Positions 47,417-55,355 of a stretch of DNA of 64,000 nt are shown here, in pieces (the first letter of the stretch is position 1; each line of letters starts with the position of its first letter). Made by a program: the position numbers and the translations under genes. The notes beneath the pieces are model-generated. The model made no database searches, was not told the origin of the DNA, and saw nothing but the letters and a program-made list of their open reading frames with translations. The DNA comes from Streptomyces sp. Tu6071 (GTDB lineage Bacteria; Actinomycetota; Actinomycetes; Streptomycetales; Streptomycetaceae). Location: positions 6,036,945 through 6,100,944 of the forward strand of contig NZ_CM001165.1 in NCBI RefSeq assembly GCF_000213055.1, in the 5' to 3' direction.

Positions 47417-47842
47417 GTGCCCACTACGCGCGGCGGAGCGACGGACCCCGCTGAACTGGCGGTACGGCCCGGCGAGGACCCCTGGACGGCTGAGGAGGCC
47501 GCCGAGGCGAGGCATGGCCTGGAACAGGAGATCGCCGGGCTGCGGGCCGAGCTGGAGACGGCCGAGGCGGACCTCGCGAGCCTGATGCGGGACTCCGCGG
47601 ACGGGGCGGGGGACGACGAGGCGGACACCGGGACGAAGAACGTGACCCGGGAGCACGAGCTGGCGCTCGCCGCGGGCTCGCGGGAGCGGCTCGAACAGAC
47701 GGAGCGGGCGCTGCTGCGGATGGACGCGGGGACGTACGGCGTGTGCGAGAACTGCGGGAAGCCGATCGGGAAGGCGCGGATGCAGGCGTTTCCGCATGCC
47801 ATCTTGTGCGTGGACTGCAAGCAGAAGTCGGAGCGGCGCTGA
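47417..47842 (+). CDS. TraR/DksA-family zinc-finger protein
   Basis: A 141-residue protein. Its N-terminal two thirds are helical and acidic (LEQEIAGLRAELETAEADLA), forming the coiled-coil finger of DksA-like proteins. A C4 zinc finger is near the C-terminus: CENC at about residue 114 and CVDC at about 133, with KPIGKARMQAFPHA between. DksA relatives act in the RNA polymerase secondary channel, but many actinobacterial members are uncharacterised. The GTG at 47417 is favoured by GGAGGAG; an ATG at 47405 precedes that site. Streptomyces homologues I recall have a long Lys/Ala-rich N-terminus, which is absent here. Confidence 0.88.
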   Translation: MPTTRGGATDPAELAVRPGEDPWTAEEAAEARHGLEQEIAGLRAELETAEADLASLMRDSADGAGDDEADTGTKNVTREHELALAAGSRERLEQTERALLRMDAGTYGVCENCGKPIGKARMQAFPHAILCVDCKQKSERR

Positions 47843-47869
47843 GCCTCGGGGGGCCGGGCGGGAGGGGCC

Positions 47870-47969
47870 GGGGCTTCGCCCCGGGCCCCCTTTTCGGGGC
47901 TCCGCCCCGGGGCCGGTTCGGGGCTCCGCCCCGGGCCCCGCTCCTCAAGCGCCGGAGGGGCTGATTTTT
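47870..47969. repeat. GGGGCTCCGCCCC dispersed repeat, copy 2 (degenerate tandem)
   Basis: Follows the zinc-finger gene stop by about 28 bp. One full unit (47920-47969: GGGGCTCCGCCCCGGG, CCCCGCTCCTCAAGCG, CCGGAGGGGCTGA) is preceded by two partial cores, GGGGCTTCGCCCC and GGGGCTCCGCCCC. It occupies half of the space before lspA and ends with TTTTT, so it may terminate transcription. Confidence 0.8.
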
Positions 47970-48042
47970 CGGGGCCGGGCGGGGGTTCGGGCTTGTGACG
48001 TACTCTCGGAGCCGTTCGGTTCATCGGGTTTGAGGACGTCAC

Positions 48043-48657
48043 GTGGCTGAGGCGGAGCGCACCATCGAGAGAGTCTCGTCCGAGCGTACGGGCAAGGGGC
48101 CGCGGCGCGTGCTCGCGTTGTTCGTGGTGGCCGTGCTCGTGTACGCCGTCGACCTCGTGAGCAAGCTGCTCGTGGTCGCGCGGCTGGAGGGGCACGGGGA
48201 CGGGTCCGTGCAGGTCATCGGGGACTGGCTGCGGCTCACCGCGATCCGGAACTCCGGGGCGGCCTTCTCGATGGGCGAGGCGTACACGATCGTCTTCACG
48301 ATCATCGCCGTCGGCGTCATCGTCGTGATCGCCCGGCTCGCCCGCAAGCTGCACAGCCTGCCCTGGGCCGTCGCGCTCGGGCTGCTCCTCGGGGGCGCCC
48401 TCGGGAACCTCACGGACCGCGTCTTCCGCTCCCCGGGCGTCTTCCGGGGCGCCGTCGTCGACTTCATCGCCCCCAAGGGCTACGCCGTCTTCAACCTCGC
48501 GGACTCCGCGATCGTGTGCGGCGGCATCCTCATCGTCCTGCTCTCCTTCCGCGGTCTCGACCCGGACGGCACCAGGCACCGTGACGAGAAGGCAGCCGAG
48601 GAAAAGGGCGAGGGCGAGGACGAGGAGAAGGGCCGGGCGGAGAGCGTGGGCGAGTAG
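48043..48657 (+). CDS. lspA: Lipoprotein signal peptidase LspA
   Basis: Aspartic protease cleaving lipoprotein signal peptides at the membrane. The 204-residue protein has four helices. The catalytic Asp residues are in [13 protein letters not shown] (about residue 126) and [13 protein letters not shown] (about 153). [11 protein letters not shown] is the conserved LspA loop. The C-terminal 35 residues are highly charged (Glu/Lys-rich), longer than in E. coli LspA. The GTG start has weak ribosome-binding purines (TTGAGGACGTCAC). Followed by the pseudouridine synthase gene. Confidence 0.95.
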   Translation: MAEAERTIERVSSERTGKGPRRVLALFVVAVLVYAVDLVSKLLVVARLEGHGDGSVQVIGDWLRLTAIRNSGAAFSMGEAYTIVFTIIAVGVIVVIARLARKLHSLPWAVALGLLLGGALGNLTDRVFRSPGVFRGAVVDFIAPKGYAVFNLADSAIVCGGILIVLLSFRGLDPDGTRHRDEKAAEEKGEGEDEEKGRAESVGE

Positions 48658-48687
48658 CTCCCGTACCTGCCTTCCTCACCCGTCCGG

Positions 48688-48693
48688 CATACT
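48688..48693 (+). promoter_or_regulatory. Probable -10 of a leaderless promoter
   Basis: CATACT lies exactly 6 bases before the GTG of the pseudouridine synthase gene. No Shine-Dalgarno is found in the gap, so the message probably starts at the GTG, independently of lspA. Confidence 0.45.
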
Positions 48694-48699
48694 CGACGG

Positions 48700-49641
48700 G
48701 TGAGCGCTATTCCCGAGGTCCGTACCCTTCCCGTCCCCGACGGCCTGGAGGGCGAGCGTGTCGACGCCGCCCTCTCGCGCATGTTCGGCTTCTCCCGCAC
48801 CAAGGCAGCCGAGCTGGCGGCGGGCGGAAAGGTGCAGGTCGACGGCTCGGTGGTGGGCAAGTCCGAGCGGGTGCGCGGTGGGGCCTGGCTGGAGGTCGAG
48901 ATGCCGCGGGCCGCCGCGCCCGTGCAGATCGTCGCCGAGCCCGTCGAGGGCATGGAGATCGTCCACGACGACGAGGACGTCGTGGTGATCATGAAGCCGG
49001 TCGGTGTCGCCGCGCACCCCAGCCCCGGCTGGACGGGCCAGACCGTCATCGGCGGCCTCGCCGCCGCCGGGTACCGCATCTCCACCTCGGGCGCCGCCGA
49101 GCGCCAGGGCATCGTGCACCGCCTCGACGTCGGCACCTCCGGGCTCATGGTGGTCGCCAAGTCCGAGCGCGCGTACACCTCGCTCAAGAACCAGTTCCGC
49201 GTCCGTACGGTCGACAAGCGCTACCACACGCTCGTCCAGGGCCACCCCGACCCGACGTCGGGCACCATCGACGCCCCCATCGGCCGCCACCCGCAGCACG
49301 ACTACAAGTGGGCCGTGACCGCCGAGGGCAAGGCGTCGGTCACCCACTACGACCTCATCGAGGCGTTCCGCGCCGCGTCCCTCCTCGACGTCAAGCTGGA
49401 GACGGGCCGCACCCACCAGATCCGCGTGCACATGTCCGCGCACCGCCACCCCTGCGTCGGCGACCTCACCTACGGGGCCGACCCCACGCTCGCCAAGCGG
49501 CTCGGCCTCACCCGGCAGTGGCTGCACGCGGTCCGCCTCGGCTTCACCCACCCCGGCACGGGCGACTGGGTCGAGTACGCGAGCGACTACCCCGAGGACC
49601 TCCAGCGCGCCCTGGACCGGGTCCGTGCCGAGAGCCGCTGA
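48700..49641 (+). CDS. RluA/RluD-family 23S rRNA pseudouridine synthase
   Basis: A 313-residue enzyme with an N-terminal S4 RNA-binding domain ([22 protein letters not shown]) and the RluA catalytic core. The catalytic Asp is in [19 protein letters not shown] (about residue 139). [22 protein letters not shown] is the second conserved block. Its place directly after lspA is that of RluD/YlyB in many bacteria, so large-subunit rRNA is the likely target. It ends 10 bp before the GNAT gene. Confidence 0.93.
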   Translation: MSAIPEVRTLPVPDGLEGERVDAALSRMFGFSRTKAAELAAGGKVQVDGSVVGKSERVRGGAWLEVEMPRAAAPVQIVAEPVEGMEIVHDDEDVVVIMKPVGVAAHPSPGWTGQTVIGGLAAAGYRISTSGAAERQGIVHRLDVGTSGLMVVAKSERAYTSLKNQFRVRTVDKRYHTLVQGHPDPTSGTIDAPIGRHPQHDYKWAVTAEGKASVTHYDLIEAFRAASLLDVKLETGRTHQIRVHMSAHRHPCVGDLTYGADPTLAKRLGLTRQWLHAVRLGFTHPGTGDWVEYASDYPEDLQRALDRVRAESR

Positions 49642-49651
49642 GGAGGGCCCG

Positions 49652-50155
49652 ATGAGCGCCGGGACACTCGCGGGCGGCACGCTGCCCGACGGCACCGCGT
49701 ACGTCGTGCGGCGCGCGGAGAGCGACGAGGACCGCGCGGCGTGCTTCCTCGTGCGCAAAGAGGTCTTCGTCCAGGAGCAGGGCGTGCCCGAGGACCTGGA
49801 GTACGACGCGCTCGACGCGGAGGCCGCGCACGTCCTCGCGCTCGCCGAGGACGGCACCCCGCTCGGCGCCGGACGGCTCCTCCACGGCGAGGCCGCGTGG
49901 GAGCCGACCGGGCACACGGCGGGGGCGGGCTCGCTCGGGCGGCTCGCCGTGCGCGGCGCGGCCCGCGGCGGCGGGGTCGGGGCGGCGCTCGTCACCGGCA
50001 TCGAGCGGCTCGCCGCCGGACTCGGGCTCACGAGCGTCGACCTGCACGCGCAGACCCACGCGCTCGGTTTCTACGAGCGGCTCGGATACGTGGCGTACGG
50101 GGGGACTTACCTCGAAGCCGGGATCAAACACCGGGCGATGCGGAAGGCTGTCTGA
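49652..50155 (+). CDS. GNAT-family N-acetyltransferase
   Basis: A 167-residue acetyltransferase. VRKEVFVQEQGVPEDLEYD resembles ElaA-type GNATs. The acetyl-CoA loop is GRLAVRGAARGGGVGAALV (about residues 99-117), and the C-terminal HAQTHALGFYERLGYVAYG is typical of the fold. The ATG at 49652 follows GAGGAGGG and lies 10 bp after the pseudouridine synthase stop, so cotranscription is likely. Substrate unknown. Confidence 0.9.
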   Translation: MSAGTLAGGTLPDGTAYVVRRAESDEDRAACFLVRKEVFVQEQGVPEDLEYDALDAEAAHVLALAEDGTPLGAGRLLHGEAAWEPTGHTAGAGSLGRLAVRGAARGGGVGAALVTGIERLAAGLGLTSVDLHAQTHALGFYERLGYVAYGGTYLEAGIKHRAMRKAV

Positions 50156-50220
50156 GGCCGGGGGCCACCGGCCACGCGAGCCCGGGGCCCGCCACCCACG
50201 TGTTCGGTAAAGAAACACCC

Positions 50221-50298
50221 ATGGGAGGGTGGGGGTACCCCTCGGGGGGTGATTCCGGTGGGGATCGGTCCTGGTGGAGGGGTGGCCCGTACGACTGA
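50221..50298 (+). CDS. Possible 25-residue Gly/Trp/Tyr-rich peptide
   Basis: ATG at 50221 opens a 25-codon frame reading MGGWGYPSGGDSGGDRSWW then RGGPYD, ending at TGA 22 bp before the antiporter start. The ribosome-binding signal (GGTAAAGAAA) is weak. The composition is non-random, with four Trp/Tyr positions and nine Gly, but it may be a chance reading in GC-rich DNA. If real it could be an antiporter-linked small protein or leader peptide. Confidence 0.25.
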   Translation: MGGWGYPSGGDSGGDRSWWRGGPYD

Positions 50299-50319
50299 GC
50301 CCCCTGGGAGGCCCCCGCC

Positions 50320-51906
50320 GTGGACCAACTGGCGCTGCTGATCCTGCTGCTGCTCGGAGCCGTGCTCACCGTGCCGCTCGGGGACAAACTCGGGCTGCCC
50401 GCCCCGGTGCTCATGACGCTCCTAGGGGTCGTCCTCGCGCTGCTGCCCTTCGTGCCGAACGTCAGCATCCCGCCCGAGTTCATCCTGCCCCTCGTCCTGC
50501 CGCCGCTGCTCTACGCGGCGGTGCAACGGACGTCCTGGCGCCAGTTCGCGGCGAACAGACGGCCCATCTTCCTGCTCGCCGTCGCGCTCGTCTTCGTCAC
50601 GACGGCCGCCGTGGCCGCCGTGGCCAGCGCGATCGTCCCGGGCCTGCCGCTCGCCGCCGCCGTCGCGCTCGGCGCGCTCGTCGCGCCGCCCGATCCGGTC
50701 GCCGCGACCGCCGTCGCCGGCTCGCTCGGGCTGCCCCGCCGCCTCGTCTCCATCCTGGAGGGCGAGGGCCTCTTCAACGACGTCACCGCGATCGTGCTCT
50801 ACCACGTCGCGATCGGCGCGGCGGTCGGCGGCAGCTTCTCGCTCCCCTCGGCCGTGGGTCTCTTCTTCCTCTCGGCCGCCGTCGCCGTCGCGGTCGGCCT
50901 CGCGCTCGGCTGGCTCACCAGCAAGCTCCTCGACTTCCTCGGCGACGCGACCCTCCAGACCGGCCTCACCCTCCTCGTCCCCTTCGTCAGCTACGTCCTC
51001 GCCGAGGAACTGCACGGCTCCGGCGTGCTCGCCGTCCTCACCACCGCGCTCTTCCTCTCCGAGTACGCACTCGACGCCGACGACGTCCTCGGGCGGATCA
51101 CCGGGCAGACCTTCTGGCAGGTCGTCGACACCCTCGTCACCGGGATCGCCTTCGGGCTCATCGGCCTCGAACTGCACACCGTCTTCGGCACGGCGGGCGA
51201 CCGGGTCTGGGAGATGATCGGCTGGGGCCTGCTCGTGGCGGCCGTCGTCATCGGCGTGCGGTTCCTGTGGCTGCTGCCCGCGAGCTGGCTGGCGCAGCGG
51301 CTGCACAAGAAACGCGACGTCGCCGAGGACATCCCGACGAGCTGGCGCGAGACCGTCGTCATGTGGTGGGCGGGGATGCGGGGTGTGGCCTCGGTCGCCC
51401 TGGCCCTCGCCATCCCGCTCACGACGGACGCGGGCGACGCCTTCCCCGGGCGGGACGAACTCGTCTTCATCGCCTTCTGCGTCATCATGGTCACCCTCGT
51501 CTTCCAGGGGCTCACGCTGCCGTGGCTCGTGCGGAAGCTCGGGGTACGGGCCGATACGGACGCCGAGCGGAAGATCGAGCACGACCTCGCCATCCGCGCG
51601 GCGAAGGCGGCCCGGCGCAGGCTCCACGAGATCGAGGGCGTCCAGGACCTGCCCGACGACGTCATCGAACGCCTCCAGCGCGGTGCCTTCGACATCGGGG
51701 CGCGGATCAGCCCGGAGATCATGGACGACGAGCGGCGCGAGCACCTGGCGCAGCGTGTGGCGCGCGTGAAGGCGTTCAGGAAGGTGCAGAAGGAGATGAT
51801 GTCGGCGGCGCGGCATGCGGTGCTTTCGGCTCGGAGCGAGCCGGGGGCGGATCCGGAGATCGTGGACCGGGTGTTGCGGCAGCTTGACGTGCGGTCTTTG
51901 CACTGA
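50320..51906 (+). CDS. Na+/H+ antiporter (CPA1/NhaP type)
   Basis: A 528-residue cation/proton antiporter with twelve or so membrane helices. The ion-binding signature is LVAPPDPVAATAVAGSLGLP (about 125-144), followed by ILEGEGLFNDVTAIVLY, both diagnostic of the CPA1 branch. A cytoplasmic C-terminal tail of about 110 residues is charged and coiled-coil-like. The GTG start has GGGAGG upstream. The gene ends at a block of tandem repeats. Confidence 0.94.
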   Translation: MDQLALLILLLLGAVLTVPLGDKLGLPAPVLMTLLGVVLALLPFVPNVSIPPEFILPLVLPPLLYAAVQRTSWRQFAANRRPIFLLAVALVFVTTAAVAAVASAIVPGLPLAAAVALGALVAPPDPVAATAVAGSLGLPRRLVSILEGEGLFNDVTAIVLYHVAIGAAVGGSFSLPSAVGLFFLSAAVAVAVGLALGWLTSKLLDFLGDATLQTGLTLLVPFVSYVLAEELHGSGVLAVLTTALFLSEYALDADDVLGRITGQTFWQVVDTLVTGIAFGLIGLELHTVFGTAGDRVWEMIGWGLLVAAVVIGVRFLWLLPASWLAQRLHKKRDVAEDIPTSWRETVVMWWAGMRGVASVALALAIPLTTDAGDAFPGRDELVFIAFCVIMVTLVFQGLTLPWLVRKLGVRADTDAERKIEHDLAIRAAKAARRRLHEIEGVQDLPDDVIERLQRGAFDIGARISPEIMDDERREHLAQRVARVKAFRKVQKEMMSAARHAVLSARSEPGADPEIVDRVLRQLDVRSLH

Positions 51907-51944
51907 CGGGAGTTGCCTGGCCCGGGCCGGGGGGTCGGCCTCAC

Positions 51945-52144
51945 GGGGCTCCGCCCCGGGCCCCGCTCCTCAAACGCCGGAGGGGCTGAGTTATGGGGCG
52001 CTGCCCCATGCCCCGCTCCTCAAGCGCCGGAGGGGCTGGGTTGTGGGGTGTTGGCCCGTGTCCTGCTCCTCAAGCGCCGGGGGGGGCTGGGTTGTGGGGT
52101 GTTGGCCCGTGTCCTGTTCCTCGAGCGCCGGAGGGGCTGGATTT
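51945..52144. repeat. Four tandem copies of the GGGGCTCCGCCCC repeat (about 50-bp period)
   Basis: Units at 51945-51994, 51995-52044, 52045-52095 and 52096-52144. Each has a variable head (GGGGCTCCGCCCC, GGGGCGCTGCCCC, GGGGTGTTGGCCC twice) and a conserved middle CTCCTCAAGCGCCGGAGGGGCTG. Units 3 and 4 share the same altered head, so they probably arose by duplication. Located after the antiporter stop. Confidence 0.88.
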
Positions 52145-52205
52145 GGGGGGCTTGGCGGGGCGGGATTGGATCGGGGGGAGGGCTGTTTTGGGGAGTCACT
52201 GGCGG

Positions 52206-52211
52206 TAAAGT
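52206..52211 (+). promoter_or_regulatory. Candidate -10 before the receptor-like gene
   Basis: TAAAGT fits TANNNT and lies about 32 bp before the predicted ATG; no convincing -35 was found. Confidence 0.35.
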
Positions 52212-52243
52212 CTCAACTCCACGTTGTCCAAAGGGGGTTGGGC

Positions 52244-55189
52244 ATGGTGAGACGGGGGTCGGACGGGCTGGTCCTGTGCCGGAGGCCGCAGCGTGCGCGG
52301 GTTCGGGCGAGTTTGGGGGTTCAGGCCAGGATCGAGGGGCTGGTCCGCGACTTCCGCGGGGGTGAACCGCTCGTCCCGATGTTCGTGCTGCACGCCGAGG
52401 AGAGCGCCGGGGACGAGCGGGCGAACCGGATTCTCGACGACGTGCTGGCGGTGCAGGTCGATCACGGGGCCCGCTGCGCCGTGCTCGATCCGCGCGCGCC
52501 GGGTCCCGAGCAGCCCCTCGGGCCCGGCGGGGACCGGGCCCGCGCCGCGCTGCTGCTCCAGGGCGTCGACACGCCCCGGGCCTGGGGCGACTCGGAGTGG
52601 CCCCGGATGCCCGGGGTCCCGTACCGCCGCTACCGCTTTCCGCGGCTGCGGCTCGTGCACGCCATCGCCGACGCGGTGCGCGAGGTCGACCAGCAGGGCG
52701 AGGCGCGCGTCGACCCGGCCGCCGAGCGGCGCGCGCTCGTCGAGCAACTCGCCCGCCAGCGCTGGCGGCCCCGCGCCGCGCACCGCCGCAACGCGCTCGG
52801 CGAACGCCTCAGCGAGGCCGGTACCGCGGGACTCCTCGCGGCGGTGCTCGCCGTGCTCACCGCGCTGCTCCCGCTCTTCGAGGCGCCCATCGCCTTCTCG
52901 GTGGCCTGCGGCTTCCTCCTGCTCCTCGCCGTGCTCTACTTCGTGCCCGTGGGGCGTGCCCCGCTGCTGCTGTGGATGCGCAGGGAGAGCCGCTGGTTCC
53001 TCACCACGACCTTCCTGCTGCCCGTGCAGGGCCGCCAGTCCTACGAGGCAGGGCTGCTGCACCCCTTCCGGTCCTGGCGTTCCGTCACCGAGCGGGCCGC
53101 CGACGTCGCGGGCTCGCTGCGCGACGGGGGCAACGCGCAGCTCCAGCTCCACGTGCTCGCGCTCCTGGAGGACCTGCGCGACGCGCACCGGCGCTGGAGC
53201 TGGGACCTGCGCGGCTTCAAACGGCTGCGGCCCCCCGTGCTCTTCCTGCGCCGCGCCGACGCGGGCGACGGCGGGATCGCGCTGCTCCAGGCGATCAGCG
53301 ACGTACGGACCGTGCGGAGCGAACTCGACCCGCTGCTCGTCGTCGCCTCGGTGGACGCGGCCGACGTCGAGGGGCTGGACGAGCGCCGCGCACCGGACCC
53401 GGTGGAGCGCCCGGCCCCGTACGACTTCGCGGACCGCCTGGCCCGGCTGCACGAGGACTGGGAGGGCGCGCTGCGGGCCCGGCAGTCGCCCAGCTCCTCC
53501 GGCACCGTGCCGTGGGCGCTGCGGATCGCCGTGCCCGCGGCGGAGCTGGAACCGCCGGTCCAGCAGGTGCGCTGGTGCGAACGCGCTGCCGCGCGGCCGA
53601 GGGCGGCGCGGGTGCTGTGGTCGGCGTGGGCGGGGATCGTGGTCCTCGGCGTCGCGGCGGGGCTGCTCATCTCGTACCAGGCGGACCTGGCGGACACGTA
53701 CTGCCGCACCGGGCTGTTCAGCGCCGACCGGGACACCGAGCTGGTGGGCTCGGGCGCGACGCGGGAGTGCGTCGGGCTGTCCACGGGGGCCGTGCGGTTC
53801 GGGGCCGGACTGCCCCCGGCGAAGAAGGGCGACACACCGCCCTGGCGGCTGGAGGACGTCGAGAAGCGCATCGCCGACGCGAACGCCAAGGCCGGCGCAC
53901 ACGCCTTCACGGTCGTCTACGCGGGCCCGCTGAGCACTGCCGACGGGGACAACTCCTCGCCGGTCAAGGGCGCGGAGGAACTGGCGGGCGTGGCGCTCGC
54001 GCAGCACCGCTTCAACGCCGACGAGGGCAAGACGAAGATGCGGGTCCTCGTCGCCAACGGCGGCGTGGACATGGGCCACCAGACGGAGATGGCGCGCCGG
54101 ATCGTCGCCTACGCGCGCCGGGACCCGAGCGTCGTCGGCGTCGTCGGGCTCGGCAGGAACACGACGGACACCGGGGAGGCGGTGGGCATCCTGCGCGACG
54201 CGCAACTGCCGGTGGTCTCGGGCACCAACTCCTCGGAGTCCCTTCCCGGTGCGTACCGCAACTGGTACTCGCTCGCCGCGAACGACGACTGGCAGGCCCG
54301 CAAGCTCGCCGTCATCGCCCGGCAGCTCGCCGGGCGGGAGGACCGGGCGGGCCGGGACACCCGCACCACCGTGCTGCTGACCCGGTCCGGGCCGGGCACG
54401 AAGGACCAGTACACGAAGGACCAGGCGGACGCTTTCAGGAAGCACCTCACGGGCGGCGACACGGGACTCGACAAGCCGTCGCGGGAACTCACCTACCAGG
54501 TCAGCGGCGGCAAACCGGCCGCCTCTGTCGTGGACACCGCCTGCAAGGTCGGGGACGAACGGGACCCGCTCGTCGTGCTCGTCGCGGGGCGCGCCGAGGA
54601 CCTGCCGCCGCTCACCCGCAGGTTCGGCACCGTGTGCGCCGGGCGCGACATCTCGGTCATCACCGGGGACGACGTCTCCAAGGCGCACTTCCCGCAGGAG
54701 TCGCTGCCCGCCAACGTCACGATCTACCACAGCACGCTCGTCGACCCCTGGGCGTGGTACGACGCGGCCTTCTACGAGGAGGCGCAGAGTTTCCTGCCCG
54801 GCATACCGGAGGGCATCGGCCCGGGGGACGACGCGCTCGCCAGCGGGCAGACGGCGCTCGCCCACGACGCGACCTGGGCGCTCGCGGAGGCGGCGGACAA
54901 GGCGGAGGGCCGCGGCCCCGCCGAGACCTGGTTCTGGCTCGCCAAGGGCGAGGACACGATCACGAAAGCCACCGGCGACATCGGCTTCGCCCACTACCCG
55001 CAGGCCGAGGGGCACGGGGCCCAGTCGATGGCCATGTGGCGCGTGTCCCGCAGCCCGAAGGACGGCAAGCTCGAATCCGTGCTCCTGTGCGGCATCAAGG
55101 CGGGCCACGAGGACTGGATGCCGGACGCCGGGGACTGCCCGATCGACAAGACGGCGGAGCAGGCGGAGAAGGACCGCGGGGGACGGTGA
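52244..55189 (+). CDS. Receptor-like membrane protein with periplasmic-binding-protein (PBP1-type) ectodomain
   Basis: A 981-residue protein whose overall architecture I do not recognise. Residues 1-190 look cytoplasmic and globular. Two close helices follow (about 193-211 and 214-235), then a cytoplasmic segment with PPVLFLRRADAG and ELDPLLVVASVDA, reminiscent of Walker-B and sensor strands of P-loop ATPases, though no Walker A is present. A third helix (457-477) leads to an extracytoplasmic domain of 500 residues resembling branched-chain amino-acid binding proteins (VVGVVGLGRN, VVSGTNSSES, VTIYHSTLVDPW). No permease or ATPase gene is adjacent, so a sensor role is more likely than transport. 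ATG at 52244 follows AAGGGGG. Confidence 0.85.
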   Translation: MVRRGSDGLVLCRRPQRARVRASLGVQARIEGLVRDFRGGEPLVPMFVLHAEESAGDERANRILDDVLAVQVDHGARCAVLDPRAPGPEQPLGPGGDRARAALLLQGVDTPRAWGDSEWPRMPGVPYRRYRFPRLRLVHAIADAVREVDQQGEARVDPAAERRALVEQLARQRWRPRAAHRRNALGERLSEAGTAGLLAAVLAVLTALLPLFEAPIAFSVACGFLLLLAVLYFVPVGRAPLLLWMRRESRWFLTTTFLLPVQGRQSYEAGLLHPFRSWRSVTERAADVAGSLRDGGNAQLQLHVLALLEDLRDAHRRWSWDLRGFKRLRPPVLFLRRADAGDGGIALLQAISDVRTVRSELDPLLVVASVDAADVEGLDERRAPDPVERPAPYDFADRLARLHEDWEGALRARQSPSSSGTVPWALRIAVPAAELEPPVQQVRWCERAAARPRAARVLWSAWAGIVVLGVAAGLLISYQADLADTYCRTGLFSADRDTELVGSGATRECVGLSTGAVRFGAGLPPAKKGDTPPWRLEDVEKRIADANAKAGAHAFTVVYAGPLSTADGDNSSPVKGAEELAGVALAQHRFNADEGKTKMRVLVANGGVDMGHQTEMARRIVAYARRDPSVVGVVGLGRNTTDTGEAVGILRDAQLPVVSGTNSSESLPGAYRNWYSLAANDDWQARKLAVIARQLAGREDRAGRDTRTTVLLTRSGPGTKDQYTKDQADAFRKHLTGGDTGLDKPSRELTYQVSGGKPAASVVDTACKVGDERDPLVVLVAGRAEDLPPLTRRFGTVCAGRDISVITGDDVSKAHFPQESLPANVTIYHSTLVDPWAWYDAAFYEEAQSFLPGIPEGIGPGDDALASGQTALAHDATWALAEAADKAEGRGPAETWFWLAKGEDTITKATGDIGFAHYPQAEGHGAQSMAMWRVSRSPKDGKLESVLLCGIKAGHEDWMPDAGDCPIDKTAEQAEKDRGGR

Positions 55190-55224
55190 GGGGCGGGGCG
55201 GGGCACGCGTGAGGGCCGCGCGGG

Positions 55225-55301
55225 CCGCCCCCGGCCACGGATCGCGAAGCCGCCCCCCGGCCACGGATCGCCAAGCCGCCCCCCGGCCACGGATCGCGAA
55301 G
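55225..55301. repeat. Three tandem 25-26-bp repeats
   Basis: Three units of CCGCCCCCCGGCCACGGATC plus GCGAAG, one with GCC instead of GCG, lie between the receptor-like gene and the convergent MscS gene. They are followed at 55325-55372 by short CCGCTG/CCGCTC units. Non-coding on both strands as far as I can tell. Confidence 0.8.
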
Positions 55302-55355
55302 CCCCCGCCCCCGAGCCGCTCCCGCTCTCCCCGACCGCTGCCGCTGCCGCTGCCG

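Larger units (their letters stand above)
51907..52243. other. Repeat-filled gap after the antiporter gene
   Basis: About 340 bp with no gene. 51945-52144 is four tandem copies of the dispersed repeat; the remaining 100 bp holds TAAAGT at 52206-52211, a likely -10 for the next gene, and a GGGGG ribosome-binding region. Confidence 0.7.

Noticed and set aside
47283..47454. Cys-rich ORF (RCCVCGKRYDEGDG) before the TraR/DksA gene
   Set aside because: It overlaps the start of the zinc-finger gene in another frame, has no ribosome site, and only part of it looks motif-like.
51945..52144. CRISPR array
   Set aside because: Units are directly adjacent at about 50 bp with no unique spacers, and no cas genes are nearby.
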